This document shows positions 43,347-52,119 of a stretch of DNA of 64,000 nucleotides, one piece after another. The notes beneath the pieces were generated by a model. The model made no database searches. It had not been told where the DNA came from and saw only the letters and a list, made by a program, of their open reading frames with translations. Location: positions 124,001 to 188,000 of the forward strand of contig NZ_JAKRWM010000002.1 in the NCBI RefSeq assembly GCF_022352055.1, in the 5' to 3' direction. Position numbers and translations under genes: made by a program. Positions within the stretch are counted from its first letter, which is position 1; every line of letters starts with the position of its first letter. The DNA comes from Cohnella mopanensis. GTDB taxonomy: Bacteria; Bacillota; Bacilli; Paenibacillales; Paenibacillaceae.

Positions 43347-43375
43347 GTTCTTTTTAATTATGTTTTGCTATAATT
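43347..43375 (+). promoter_or_regulatory. Extended -10 promoter of the spo0E-like gene
   Basis: TGCTATAAT (-10 TATAAT at 43370-43375) is a perfect extended -10; the -35 region (43347-43352, TGTTCT) is weak. Start of transcription would be near 43382. Confidence 0.5.
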
Positions 43376-43432
43376 ACCATGGTTTTCAACCCGCTGAATA
43401 TCGATTTTTCGTCTTGAGAAGGGGGAACGTAC

Positions 43433-43684
43433 ATGGCTGCGGCAGAACATAATTCCATACCTTTGTCGTCTTTAAACGCCGATACCTCCATCATTTCTCA
43501 TTTCCCGGACAGGGAGGCGGATTTAGTGGAAGAAATTTATAGGTTACGCAAGGCAATGACAGAAACATTCCTGCAGGAGCATTCCTTAATCGCCGATTCA
43601 GTCATGGAGCTAAGTCGACAGCTGGATCTTAAAATTAACGAATATATGAAACAAGCACTCTTGAGTCGGGAGAGGGTTCGGTGA
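43433..43684 (+). CDS. Spo0E-family aspartyl-phosphate phosphatase
   Basis: An 83-residue protein. After a variable N-terminal stretch of 30 residues the helical hairpin LVEEIYRLRKAMTETF...MELSRQLDLKINEYMK carries the S-x-x-L-D signature (SRQLD). Spo0E-type proteins remove phosphate from Spo0A~P and so delay sporulation. ATG 43433 follows AGAAGGGGGAACGTAC. It is a single-gene unit with its own promoter and terminator. Confidence 0.88.
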   Translation: MAAAEHNSIPLSSLNADTSIISHFPDREADLVEEIYRLRKAMTETFLQEHSLIADSVMELSRQLDLKINEYMKQALLSRERVR

Positions 43685-43708
43685 TTCGTTCGCCGGCCTC
43701 TTTTTTTT
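43671..43708 (+). terminator. Rho-independent terminator overlapping the 3' end of the spo0E-like gene
   Basis: AGAGG (43671-43675) pairs with CCTCT (43697-43701), with CGG/CCG inside, followed by eight T. The stem starts inside the last codons of the gene. Confidence 0.75.
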
Positions 43709-43774
43709 GCTTTAGAGGGGGATTGCGTTTGTGCTATAGTTAGCATACGTATGGAGAGGGGAGGGGGCAGGACA

Positions 43775-44374
43775 ATGCTATGGTTAATAACCGGGGGAAT
43801 CGGAACCGGCAAAACGGCGTTCGCGGATGAATTGGCGAATACCGTAGGCCATGAAGGCATTTGGCTGTCGTGCCCTCCTTTTCCGGAGGATCAGGTAAAT
43901 GCGAAGAAGCTTGGCGAATCTGGGTATTCCGAATTTCTTTGGACTTATTCGGATGCGGACGAGGCTTTGGCGAACAAGCTGAATGCCATCAATCTGGAAT
44001 CCAATTTTTTTCGGGCGGATCGTCGCGTAATCGTAATAGATAGCTTATCCGGCTGGCTGCGCGGATTGTATGGTCGAGTCGAGCCGGACGCTGCGAACGC
44101 AGGGGACCGAATCGATGCCGAGTGGCAAGAGGTGATGGCGGCCATTCTATCGTTTGAAGGTAAAGTCATCATCGTTACGGAAGACACTTTGTCGGGATTA
44201 TCCATGAGTTCGCGGGAACGGGAATTTAGCTATCGCTTAGCTGCCGCGAACCGCGTGTTATTGGATGCCGGCACTACGTTGTACCGTATGACGGCGGGAA
44301 TGGCTACGGAAGTGAAAGGTTATCGATTGAAACGGAGGAATGTACGGGATGAAAATATATACTCGGACCGGTGA
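43775..44374 (+). CDS. CobU-like adenosylcobinamide kinase/guanylyltransferase family protein
   Basis: A protein of about 199 residues with a Walker A at the start (LITGGIGTGKTAFADELA), a Walker B-like VIVIDSLSGWLRGLYG and a C-terminal LAAANRVLLDAGTTLYRMTAGMATEVKG that matches the CobU ending. CobU enzymes phosphorylate and guanylylate cobinamide in the late B12 pathway. The usual GGxRSGKS is replaced by GGIGTGKT, and the guanylylated His of the classical motif is not obvious, so kinase activity alone is likely. ATG 43775 is preferred over ATG 43751 because GAGGGGGCAGG precedes it. It overlaps the next gene, also of B12 metabolism. Confidence 0.8.
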   Translation: MLWLITGGIGTGKTAFADELANTVGHEGIWLSCPPFPEDQVNAKKLGESGYSEFLWTYSDADEALANKLNAINLESNFFRADRRVIVIDSLSGWLRGLYGRVEPDAANAGDRIDAEWQEVMAAILSFEGKVIIVTEDTLSGLSMSSREREFSYRLAAANRVLLDAGTTLYRMTAGMATEVKGYRLKRRNVRDENIYSDR

Positions 44375-44927
44375 TGAAGGGAAAACATCAGTCATCGGCG
44401 GGCGCGTAAAAAAAGATGATACGCGAGTTGAGGCCTACGGGACGATTGACGAGTTGAATAGCTTCGTCGGTCAAGCAGCATCCGTATTGGCCCGGGAAAC
44501 AACGGCCAATTGGGATGATCTGCTGGAGCATCTTACGCTTATTCAGCACGAGCTGTTCGATTGCGGCTCCGATCTTTGTTACGCGAATCCGGAACCGGAG
44601 AAAATGAAGGTCACGCCGGCGATGACGGAACGTCTGGAGGGCTGGATCGATACGTACGAAGCGCAAACGCCGCCGATTACGAGGTTCATATTGCCCGGCG
44701 GCGGCGAAGCTGCCGCATTGCTGCACGTATGTCGCACCGTATGCCGCCGTGCGGAGAGAAGGGTAGTGACCTTGTCGTCCGAGCAAGAGTGTCCGGACGA
44801 GGTTCGCAAATACTTAAACCGGTTGTCTGATTTTTTCTTCACCGTTGCCAGAGTCGCGAATGCCCGGTTGGGGCTGCTTGACGTCGAGTACGAGCGCGGT
44901 GCGCCCGTGTTTCGCCGGAGGTCTTGA
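44349..44927 (+). CDS. PduO-type ATP:cob(I)alamin adenosyltransferase
   Basis: A 192-residue homotrimeric enzyme that converts cob(I)alamin to adenosylcobalamin. The N-terminal IYTRTGDEGKTSVIGG binds ATP, and VEAYGTIDELNSFVG, FILPGGGEAAALLHVCRTVCRRAERR and NRLSDFFFTVAR are family signatures. ATG 44349 follows GGAGGAATGTACGGG and lies inside the end of the CobU-like gene (26-bp overlap), so expression is coupled. The product is the ligand sensed by the metE riboswitch elsewhere in this window. Confidence 0.93.
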   Translation: MKIYTRTGDEGKTSVIGGRVKKDDTRVEAYGTIDELNSFVGQAASVLARETTANWDDLLEHLTLIQHELFDCGSDLCYANPEPEKMKVTPAMTERLEGWIDTYEAQTPPITRFILPGGGEAAALLHVCRTVCRRAERRVVTLSSEQECPDEVRKYLNRLSDFFFTVARVANARLGLLDVEYERGAPVFRRRS

Positions 44928-44930
44928 TTC

Positions 44931-45932
44931 ATGACGATAGAGAACGGCATAGAAACGAATACCGAACATGAGGGGAATGGCGATTATTACGCTCCCATCG
45001 AGTATGTCGCTACCGCATCCGATGAAGGCCGAAAATTGCGGGACGTTCTGCGCAAGCGGATCGGCATATCGCGACGGCTCATGGTTCGTTTGAAAACTTC
45101 GGATGAGGGGTTGTCCGTTAACGGGCAGAAGGTATGGCCGAACCATACGATTTCCGAGGGAGATGTCATCAGCCTTCGCATGGAAACGGAACAATCGGAG
45201 ACGATTCTCCCGCAACCGATGGAGCTGAATATCGTGTACGAGGATGATCATCTGCTCGTATTGAACAAACCGGCGGGCATTATCGTGCATCCGACGACGG
45301 GACACTATTTGAATACGTTAGCTAACGGAGTCATGCATTATTGGCAGGAGCGCGGAGAACGTATCCGGTTCCGCCCTGTCCATCGCTTGGACGAGCATAC
45401 TTCGGGATTAGTCGTTATCGCCAAGCATCCGCTGGCGCAGCAGCAATTGTCCGCTCAAATGATGGAAGGGACCGTAACGAAGCAGTACCGGACGTTCGTC
45501 TACGGTCGACCTCCCGCGATAGAGGGAGAGATTAACGCGCCTATCGGCAGGCAAACGGAAGATCCGCATCGTCGCGTCGTACGGGACGACGGGGCTCCTT
45601 CTCAGACGTTCTATGCCGTTACGCGACTGTACGGCGATCAGGCTTGCGCGGTAGATATTCGTCTGGGTACGGGAAGAACGCATCAGATCAGAGTGCATAT
45701 GACCTCGATTGGGTGCCCGATTATCGGAGATAGCTACTATTCGATCGAGAAATGGAACGAGACGAAGCTGGCTGCCGACTTGGCTCCGATCATTAATCGG
45801 CAAGCGCTGCACGCTGTCCGACTTGGCTTCAAGCATCCGGTTACGGGCGAAGCCATGGAGCTGGAAGCGGAGCTGCCGGAGGATATGAAGAGGTTGGAAC
45901 AACAGTTGAATACGATCGCGGATCAAGAATAA
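44931..45932 (+). CDS. RluA-family pseudouridine synthase
   Basis: A 333-residue RNA-modifying enzyme. An N-terminal S4-like RNA-binding segment (GRKLRDVLRKRIGISRRLMVRLK) precedes the catalytic domain, whose active-site Asp is in HRLDEHTSG (about residue 154); GRTHQIRVHMTSIGCPIIGD is the second signature. The first 28 residues are an acidic extension. Substrate (23S rRNA or tRNA position) cannot be assigned from sequence. It starts three bases after the adenosyltransferase stop and probably shares its transcript. Confidence 0.93.
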   Translation: MTIENGIETNTEHEGNGDYYAPIEYVATASDEGRKLRDVLRKRIGISRRLMVRLKTSDEGLSVNGQKVWPNHTISEGDVISLRMETEQSETILPQPMELNIVYEDDHLLVLNKPAGIIVHPTTGHYLNTLANGVMHYWQERGERIRFRPVHRLDEHTSGLVVIAKHPLAQQQLSAQMMEGTVTKQYRTFVYGRPPAIEGEINAPIGRQTEDPHRRVVRDDGAPSQTFYAVTRLYGDQACAVDIRLGTGRTHQIRVHMTSIGCPIIGDSYYSIEKWNETKLAADLAPIINRQALHAVRLGFKHPVTGEAMELEAELPEDMKRLEQQLNTIADQE

Positions 45933-45947
45933 AGGGGTTTGTTAAAC

Positions 45948-46316
45948 GTGACGGTACGCTTAAAGATGTATCATTTGCCGACTTGCAGCACTTGCAAGAG
46001 CGCTATTAAAGCCTTGAAGCAACAAGGCTACGAGCTGGAGCTGCAAGATATTAAGACGACTCCTCCTACCGCGGAAGAGTTGAAGAAACTAATCCCGTTG
46101 AGCGGATTGCCGATCGGCAAATGGTTTAACGTCTCGGGCGAGGTTTATCGCGAAATGGGATTAAAGGATAAGCTACCCGGGATGTCGGAAGAGGAGAAGA
46201 TCAATCTTCTTGCCTCTAACGGCATGCTGATTAAGAGACCGATCGTCTCGAACGGAAGCAAAGTATCCATTGGTTTCCGGGAACAGGATTTCGGTCCGAT
46301 GTGGTACACTTTATGA
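45948..46316 (+). CDS. ArsC/Spx-family thioredoxin-fold protein
   Basis: About 122 residues. A CSTC pair near residue 14 in YHLPTCSTCKSAIKALK, and LIKRPIVSNG near residue 97, identify the ArsC/Spx/YffB family. It resembles YusI/YffB-type members more than Spx itself, because the Spx RNA-polymerase contact Gly in helix 1 is not obvious. Possible roles are a glutathione- or bacillithiol-linked reductase or a stress regulator. GTG 45948 is chosen because AAAGGGG is spaced 10 bases upstream; TTG 45939 is directly on the ribosome site. The stop overlaps the next start (ATGA). Confidence 0.82.
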   Translation: MTVRLKMYHLPTCSTCKSAIKALKQQGYELELQDIKTTPPTAEELKKLIPLSGLPIGKWFNVSGEVYREMGLKDKLPGMSEEEKINLLASNGMLIKRPIVSNGSKVSIGFREQDFGPMWYTL

Positions 46317-47503
46317 AGAGCTTTCAATTTCGGTCCGATCGCCTTGATCGATTAGGTTCCGCGATATTCGCGGAAGTGGCGGAGTGGAAACGGGAAGCGC
46401 GCGACAGAGGCTTGTCCGTCATCAATTTGGATATCGGCAGTCCGGACCAACCGCCCGAGCAGCAACTGCGCGCCGTTCTTGCGGAAGCAAGCCTTCGGTC
46501 CGATACGTACCGTTATCCGGGTACCGAAGGGACTCTGGCGTTCAGAGAAACGGTTGCGAAGTGGTTCGAGCATCGGTTTCGGGTCCAATTAGATCCGAAT
46601 ACGGAAGTACTGTCCTTAATGGGAACGCAAGATGGACTAGCCCATCTGCCGCTAGCGATTAGCAATCCGGGAGATGCCGCTTTGCTGCCTGATCCGGGTT
46701 ATCCGGTATACGGGGCAGGATTGGCTGTCGCCGGCGTTGAAGCGATTCCTCTGCCACTGCTCGAGGAGAACGGATATTTACCTGATTTCGATGCCGTTCC
46801 TCAGGCGGTATGGGATAAAGTGAAATTCATGATTTTGAATTATCCGAGCAATCCATTGTCGGCTACGGCGGATTTGGCGTTCTTCGAACGCGCCGTTCAT
46901 ACCGCGCGTAAGCACGGGGTGTTGCTCGTGCATGATAATGCGTACAGCGAGATGGCATTCGATGGCTTGCGTCCGCCTAGTGTTCTCGAAATACCGGGTG
47001 CTATCGATATTGCGATAGAGTTCCATTCCGTCTCCAAATCGTATCACTTGGCCGGAACGAGATTGGGATTCGCGGTAGGTAACCGAGACGTGTTGTCCTC
47101 TTTACGAGCTTTGAAGAACAACATTGATTTCGGCGTTTTTCTAGGGGCGCAGGAAGCTGCGATTGCCGCTTTAGAGATGGACATACACAATCCTAAGCCG
47201 ATTGCCGGCTTATATGAAGGACGCAGAGACGTATTCGTCCAAGCGCTGCGCGGTCAAGGCTGGGAAGTCCCCTCGCCAGGCGCCACGATGTTCCTATGGG
47301 CTCGCGTGCCGGAAGGGTGGTCTTCACGGACGTTTTCGCAGTCGTTGCTTACGTCTACGGGCGTTGCTTCCATACCGGGCAATGCGTTCGGCGAGCGCGG
47401 AGAAGGTTACGTAAGATTGGCTTTAGTCGAGCCGGAAGCAGTATTGTTGGAAGCGGCGGAACGGATCGGCGCATTCATTCGAACGGCGCAACCGGACAAA
47501 TGA
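46313..47503 (+). CDS. Class I aminotransferase
   Basis: A 396-residue PLP aminotransferase with LDIGSPDQPP, NYPSNPLSA and the PLP lysine in SVSKSYHLAGTRLGF (about residue 242). The general plan is like LL-diaminopimelate and aspartate-type aminotransferases (LDIGSPD, DNAYSEM). It could therefore act on aspartate, alanine or diaminopimelate precursors; nothing in the neighbourhood decides. It has no good ribosome site and starts by overlapping the previous stop, so it relies on translational coupling. Its own stop overlaps a start-like ATGA, and the exonuclease gene follows. Confidence 0.88.
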   Translation: MKSFQFRSDRLDRLGSAIFAEVAEWKREARDRGLSVINLDIGSPDQPPEQQLRAVLAEASLRSDTYRYPGTEGTLAFRETVAKWFEHRFRVQLDPNTEVLSLMGTQDGLAHLPLAISNPGDAALLPDPGYPVYGAGLAVAGVEAIPLPLLEENGYLPDFDAVPQAVWDKVKFMILNYPSNPLSATADLAFFERAVHTARKHGVLLVHDNAYSEMAFDGLRPPSVLEIPGAIDIAIEFHSVSKSYHLAGTRLGFAVGNRDVLSSLRALKNNIDFGVFLGAQEAAIAALEMDIHNPKPIAGLYEGRRDVFVQALRGQGWEVPSPGATMFLWARVPEGWSSRTFSQSLLTSTGVASIPGNAFGERGEGYVRLALVEPEAVLLEAAERIGAFIRTAQPDK

Positions 47504-47517
47504 ACGGAGGGAAAAAT

Positions 47518-48402
47518 GTGGCTGAAGAGAGAGTCATGCTAGTAGACGGAATGGCATTGTTATTCCGGGGATACTTCGCCAATTCATATGGCGGCTATAT
47601 CCGCAAAACGAAAGCGGGTTTGCCGACTAACGCGGTATACGGCTTCGTGAAGTATTTGCTGGACGCCTGCAAAACCTTCAATCCAACGCATATCGTTTGT
47701 TGCTGGGATATGGGAAGCAAAACGTTCAGAACGGATAAATTCGCGGATTATAAGGGCAATCGCCCCGAAGCTCCCGCGGATTTGATTCCCCAATTCGATT
47801 TGGTGAAAGAAGTCGTTAGCGGGTTGAATATTCCGAATATCGGCATGGTAGGGTACGAAGCGGACGATTGCATCGGTACATTGTCGAAGCAATTAAGCGC
47901 GCACATGGAAGTGTTCGTGCTGACCGGAGATCACGATATGCTCCAGCTAGTCGACGAGCGCGTGCAAGTCGTGATCATGAAAAAGGGCGCATCCAACTAC
48001 GCGGTCTACGATTCCGAGAAGTTATTGGAAGAAAAGCAACTGACCGCCAAGCAGTTCATCGATCTGAAGGGTCTCATCGGGGACACCTCGGATAATTATC
48101 CCGGAGTCAAAGGGATCGGGGAGAAGACGGCGACCAAGCTATTAGTCGAATATCGTTCGATCGAAGGCATTTTGGATAATCTTCATTTGCTGCCTAAAGG
48201 CGTAAAAGCCAAAATCGAAGCGGATCTCGACATGCTGCATCTTTGCCGGGAGTTAGCGACGATTACTTGCGACGCGCCCGTTTCCTGTATGCCGGAGGAG
48301 TGCTTCTGGCAGCCGGACCAAACGAAGATCTCCTCGCTGTTCGAGGAGCTGGAATTCAACAGCTTGGTGAAAGACGTGAATCGATTGATCGCGGTATCCT
48401 AA
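47518..48402 (+). CDS. 5'-3' exonuclease (PolI N-terminal type, YpcP-like)
   Basis: A 294-residue FEN-type nuclease without a polymerase part. The metal-binding acidic residues lie in MLVDGMALLFRGYFA, CCWDMGSKTFR, YEADDCIGTL, LTGDHDMLQLVDE and GDTSDNYPGVKGIGEKTA; the last is the helix-hairpin-helix clamp. B. subtilis YpcP is the stand-alone counterpart and helps remove RNA primers of Okazaki fragments. GTG 47518 is chosen because GGAGGG lies six bases before; an ATG at 47501 overlapping the previous stop would add residues before the family start. Confidence 0.93.
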   Translation: MAEERVMLVDGMALLFRGYFANSYGGYIRKTKAGLPTNAVYGFVKYLLDACKTFNPTHIVCCWDMGSKTFRTDKFADYKGNRPEAPADLIPQFDLVKEVVSGLNIPNIGMVGYEADDCIGTLSKQLSAHMEVFVLTGDHDMLQLVDERVQVVIMKKGASNYAVYDSEKLLEEKQLTAKQFIDLKGLIGDTSDNYPGVKGIGEKTATKLLVEYRSIEGILDNLHLLPKGVKAKIEADLDMLHLCRELATITCDAPVSCMPEECFWQPDQTKISSLFEELEFNSLVKDVNRLIAVS

Positions 48403-48421
48403 TTATTTTACTCATAACGAT

Positions 48422-48454
48422 AAACCGGAGGCCAATGGCTTTCCGGTTTTTTTT
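48422..48454 (+). terminator. Rho-independent terminator after the exonuclease gene
   Basis: AAACCGGA (48422-48429) pairs with TCCGGTTT (48442-48449), followed by a run of eight T overlapping the arm. Nothing else is recognised up to 48568. Confidence 0.88.
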
Positions 48455-48568
48455 CGTTTCTGGACGATCATTTAAAAATATTTTTTTCTAAGCGAATGTT
48501 GCTTCGTACGTTGTATTTTATTTTCGGAAGAGAGCTCGGATTGGACACGAAATCACGAAAAATAAGTT

Positions 48569-49153
48569 TCAATGGTACCCTCCGAACACGTCCATCCAGC
48601 CGTTCTGGATTTTAAGTTTGGATACTTCGGATTCACGGGTCGACTTGGGCTGATCCATGCTTAAGCCTGCGAACAGATAGAGAGGGAGCTGTCTCATCTC
48701 GCTTAAAGAGTCGACGAATTTGGATTTGCGGGACGATGTATTGTTCATCTGATAATAAAGGGTTGAGCGACTAAGTCCGAGGAGAGCGGTTTGCGTACGG
48801 ATGGGGAGTTTCGTTTCGTCTCTGTTAACGAACTCGTTGCGGTCTTCTTTGGATAATCGGGAGATCGTCGCTTGCTTCAGCCAGTCGAGTTGTAAACGCA
48901 GTTGGTCGATTTCGGCCTGCATTTCAACGATTTGTTGTTCGTAATCGGATTTCAGCTTCTCCGCCTTTTTGTGGTCGTTCTCGAATAGCTTTGACAAGTT
49001 TTGCACGGCATGATTCCTCCATCTGGTTAGGACAATAGGGTGGATGCGATGCTCTTCCGCCAGTTCGGAGATGGTGATTTGTTCCCCAAGAAGTCGGGAT
49101 ATAATGAGCGCTTTCTGATGAGGCGTGAATCTTCTGCGGGTAGTCGTCGCCAT
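48569..49153 (-). pseudogene. Decayed IS3-type transposase (OrfA fused to OrfB remnant)
   Basis: About 194 residues. The first 100 match IS3-type OrfA: a helix-turn-helix (FTPHQKALIISRLLGEQITISELAEEHRIHPIVLTRWR) and a leucine-rich coiled coil (AEIDQLRLQLDWLKQ). OrfB then begins in the same frame (LPIRTQTALLGLSRSTLYYQM), but the DDE catalytic domain is missing; the last 60 residues retain only scraps (GLSMDQPKS). Normally the two parts are separate frames joined by -1 frameshifting, so deletions have fused them. A strong ribosome site (GGAAAGGAAG) precedes ATG 49153. The element cannot transpose. Confidence 0.8.
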
Positions 49154-49263
49154 ATTTATATCTTCCTTTCCTTGGTCCAAATTTCAAATGAAGATTGAAG
49201 CGCGAGTCTGATTTTATCCTCATATTAGTGCATGCAGAAGGGAATTTCAAGCATTAATCCTAC

Positions 49264-49298
49264 TTGACACATAGGAATTAAGTGGATTAAGATTCCTA
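49264..49298 (+). promoter_or_regulatory. Promoter of the organosulfur operon with overlapping inverted repeat
   Basis: TTGACA (49264-49269) and TAAGAT (49288-49293) with an 18-bp spacer. TAGGAAT (49272-49278) and ATTCCTA (49292-49298) form a 7-bp inverted repeat that spans the spacer and -10, so a regulator bound here should repress. The leader to the first gene is about 105 nt with no recognised riboswitch. The -35 may lie in the edge of the adjacent IS remnant. Confidence 0.55.
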
Positions 49299-49404
49299 AT
49301 ATCCTGAGGCGAGCGTGAATCGCTTATGGACGTAACACTGACCAGACAAACTGGAAGTCTCTTGATTGTATAGAACGCAGTAGTCGGCAAGGGGTGGTGC
49401 GAAA

Positions 49405-50157
49405 GTGGAAGTTCTTGGACTGAAGAAAGTTTCGAAAACGTACCGAAACGGAACGGTAGCCGTCCAAGAAGCGGATTTAAGGATTCATGAAGGACAATTC
49501 GTTTCGTTCGTTGGACCGTCCGGTTGCGGCAAATCAACGATATTCCGAATGTCGGCGGGGTTATCGAGCCCAACTTCGGGTGAAATCGAAATTCTGGGAG
49601 GCACGCCGGAACAAGCGAGAAGAAGCAATTCGATCTCTTGCGTGTTCCAAGAAGCGACGCTGCTGCCATGGGTTTCCGTTAGAGATAATATCGCGTTGCC
49701 CCTGCAGCTTAGGAAGCAGCCCCGTAAACAGCAGCTTGAAGAAGCGGAGCGGGTATTGCAGCTGGTAGGTTTGCAAGATTACGCGAAGGCGCTGCCGCGA
49801 GAGCTATCCGGCGGAATGAAGATGCGCGTATCGATCGCTCGGGCGTTAGTCGCTAAACCTCGGATTCTATTCATGGATGAACCGTTCGGCGCTCTGGATG
49901 AAATTACGAGACAGACGCTGCAAGAAGAATTGCTGACGATTTGGCAGCAAACGGAACGAATGACGATCCTGTTCGTCACGCACAATGCGTTCGAAGCGGT
50001 GTACTTGTCCAATCGGATTATGGTGATGACACCTCGTCCGGGCCGTATTTCCGCCGAGATCCCGATCGACATTCCGTATCCGCGCGGGGAGAGGTTTCGC
50101 GAGCATCCGGATTTCAGCCGATACGTCAGCCTTGTTAACGAATCGTTAAGACATTGA
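49405..50157 (+). CDS. ssuB: Sulfonate/nitrate-type ABC transporter ATP-binding protein
   Basis: A 250-residue ATPase. Walker A GPSGCGKST (near residue 39), the Q-loop FQEATLLPW, the signature LSGGMKMRVSIARAL and Walker B ILFMDEPFGALD are all intact; the PW after the Q-loop and the length are typical of the SsuB/TauB/NrtD group. It is the first gene of a nine-gene operon and energises uptake of an organosulfur compound with the following permease and binding protein. It starts at GTG 49405 behind AAGGGGTGGTGCG. Confidence 0.9.
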   Translation: MEVLGLKKVSKTYRNGTVAVQEADLRIHEGQFVSFVGPSGCGKSTIFRMSAGLSSPTSGEIEILGGTPEQARRSNSISCVFQEATLLPWVSVRDNIALPLQLRKQPRKQQLEEAERVLQLVGLQDYAKALPRELSGGMKMRVSIARALVAKPRILFMDEPFGALDEITRQTLQEELLTIWQQTERMTILFVTHNAFEAVYLSNRIMVMTPRPGRISAEIPIDIPYPRGERFREHPDFSRYVSLVNESLRH

Positions 50158-50197
50158 TCGTCTCGAAACACTTTACGAACGAAAGGAGGCTAACTCT

Positions 50198-50998
50198 ATG
50201 AGCGCTCTTAGAAGCGGCAGCTTGAGCCGCTTGCTGCCTCCGATAGCCGCGTTCGTGCTTATCGTCGGCTTATGGCAACTCATCGTTAGTCAGGCCGGCA
50301 TACCGGCGTACCTGCTACCCAAACCGTCGGATATCGTCGAAGCGGTCGGCTCCAATTGGAGAAGCTTGCTAGGCTCGGTCTATACGACGACGCTCGAAAC
50401 GATTCTCGGCTTCCTTTTCTCGGTCATCGGTGGCGTTCTAGGCGCAATCCTGCTGGCAAGCTCCAAAATGATAGAGAGAAGCATCTACCCGTACGCGATT
50501 ATTTTGCAGACGATTCCGATCGTAGCGGTGGCTCCCATAATCGTTATTTGGTTCGATGCCGGATTGCGCTCTATCGTGATCATCGCATTCCTGATCGGAT
50601 TCTGTCCGATGTTATCCAACACCTTGATCGGATTGAACTCGACGGATCAGAACCTTAAAAACTTATTCCATCTGTATAACGCGTCGAAATGGCAGACGAT
50701 GTGGAAGCTGCGTATTCCGGCTGCTCTTCCCTACATTGTAGGAGGGTTGAAAATCTCCTGTTCTCTATGCGTCATCGGCGCGATCGTCGGTGAGTACGTC
50801 GCCGGCGTCGGCGGCGGTCAGGGAGGCCTCGGATACGCGATCACTTATGCGGCGATGCGTATTCAGACGCCCTATTTATTCGCTTGCGGCCTCATGGCAT
50901 CGCTTCTCGGCATCGCGTTCTACCAGCTTGTAAGTTTTCTTTCCCGTAAATTACTCGGCTCCTGGCACGAATCGGAGCTGAGGACGGATATCGATTAA
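50198..50998 (+). CDS. ssuC: Sulfonate-type ABC transporter permease
   Basis: A 266-residue inner-membrane protein with six helices. The EAA loop that contacts the ATPase is in YNASKWQTMWKLRIPAALPYIVGGLK (near residue 170). It has the same plan as SsuC/TauC permeases. ATG 50198 follows GAAAGGAGGCTAACTCT. It is 40 bp after the ATPase and 35 bp before the binding protein, in the transporter order B-C-A. Confidence 0.9.
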   Translation: MSALRSGSLSRLLPPIAAFVLIVGLWQLIVSQAGIPAYLLPKPSDIVEAVGSNWRSLLGSVYTTTLETILGFLFSVIGGVLGAILLASSKMIERSIYPYAIILQTIPIVAVAPIIVIWFDAGLRSIVIIAFLIGFCPMLSNTLIGLNSTDQNLKNLFHLYNASKWQTMWKLRIPAALPYIVGGLKISCSLCVIGAIVGEYVAGVGGGQGGLGYAITYAAMRIQTPYLFACGLMASLLGIAFYQLVSFLSRKLLGSWHESELRTDID

Positions 50999-51033
50999 CC
51001 TAAATAACCCCCATTCGAAAGGATAGATGAGAA

Positions 51034-52089
51034 ATGAAGAAAACTCCGATTAAATTCCTCTTAATGATTATATTGGCTGTCGTTGTCTTAGCCGGATGCG
51101 GCAATAACAAGGCATCGAATAACGCGGCCGCGACGGCATCCGAGTCTTCGAAGCCTTCGGAAGCAGCGTCCCCATCGGAATCCGCTTCACAGGAAGCTGC
51201 TAAAGAGCTACGCAAAGTTACCGTTCAATTGGGCTGGTTCGCCGAGCCGGAATACGGTGGCGATTATGCCGCTCTAGTGAAAGGTTACTTCGCCGAAGAA
51301 GGCTTAGACGTCACGATCAAATCCGGAGGTCCTAAGGTGAACGGCAGACAAATCGTCGCGACCGGAAACGCGGATTTCGGATTCGCGAAAGCCGATACGG
51401 TATTGCAAAACCGCGAAGAGGGCCTTCCGATCGTCGCCGTGGCGGGAGTGCTGCAAAGCTCGCCGCAGGCGCTTATTTTCCACAAGGACCAGAATATTAA
51501 AACTTTCGAAGACTTGAACGGCCGTACGGCGTTCTTCGTTCCGGGAGTTCCGGCGTACGAGTACGTGAAGAAGAAATACAATCTGAAGTTGAAAGAGCAA
51601 GTGACGGACGGTACGCTCGTACGGTTCTTAGCGGATAAGACGTCGCTCCTGCACGGATTCGCGACATCGGAGCCGATTACTTTGAAAGAGCAAGGAATAG
51701 AGGCGGAGCCGTTCTTATTGTCCGAATCCGGTTACGATCCTTACGAGATTACGATCATTACTTCGGAAAGCTTCCTGAAGAATAACCCGGAAATCGTTAA
51801 AGCCTATTTAAGAGCGGTTAAGAAGGGCTGGGCCTATTACTTCGACCATGCCGAGGAAATCAATGTACGCATCAACGAAGATAACAAGGATCTCCCGGTA
51901 GCGGCGATGAACGAACAGGCGATTGCCTACAAACCTTACGTAACCGGCGGAGACGCGGCAACGGAAGGCTTCGGCGTCATGAAGGAATCCCGTTGGGAAG
52001 AAAACAAGAAACAACTGCTCGAAGTCGGCCTGCTCAAAAAAGACGTCGACGTGAACGAAGCGTTCACTACGGAGTATTTGCCTAAATAA
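51034..52089 (+). CDS. ssuA: Substrate-binding lipoprotein (SsuA/NMT1-like)
   Basis: A 351-residue lipoprotein. The signal sequence ends in the lipobox VLAGC (Cys about 22), followed by an Ala/Ser-rich linker to about residue 55. The mature domain (VTVQLGWFAEPEYGGDYAALVKGYFAEEGLDVTI, then GADF-like GNADFGFAKADTVL) belongs to the NMT1/SsuA type II periplasmic-binding fold. The ligand is likely a sulfonate, sulfone or thioether, given the operon. It could instead be a pyrimidine-like compound, because NMT1/THI5 proteins share this fold. Confidence 0.88.
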   Translation: MKKTPIKFLLMIILAVVVLAGCGNNKASNNAAATASESSKPSEAASPSESASQEAAKELRKVTVQLGWFAEPEYGGDYAALVKGYFAEEGLDVTIKSGGPKVNGRQIVATGNADFGFAKADTVLQNREEGLPIVAVAGVLQSSPQALIFHKDQNIKTFEDLNGRTAFFVPGVPAYEYVKKKYNLKLKEQVTDGTLVRFLADKTSLLHGFATSEPITLKEQGIEAEPFLLSESGYDPYEITIITSESFLKNNPEIVKAYLRAVKKGWAYYFDHAEEINVRINEDNKDLPVAAMNEQAIAYKPYVTGGDAATEGFGVMKESRWEENKKQLLEVGLLKKDVDVNEAFTTEYLPK

Positions 52090-52119
52090 CGAGGAAGCAT
52101 GACGGAGGGAAGAGAGCTC

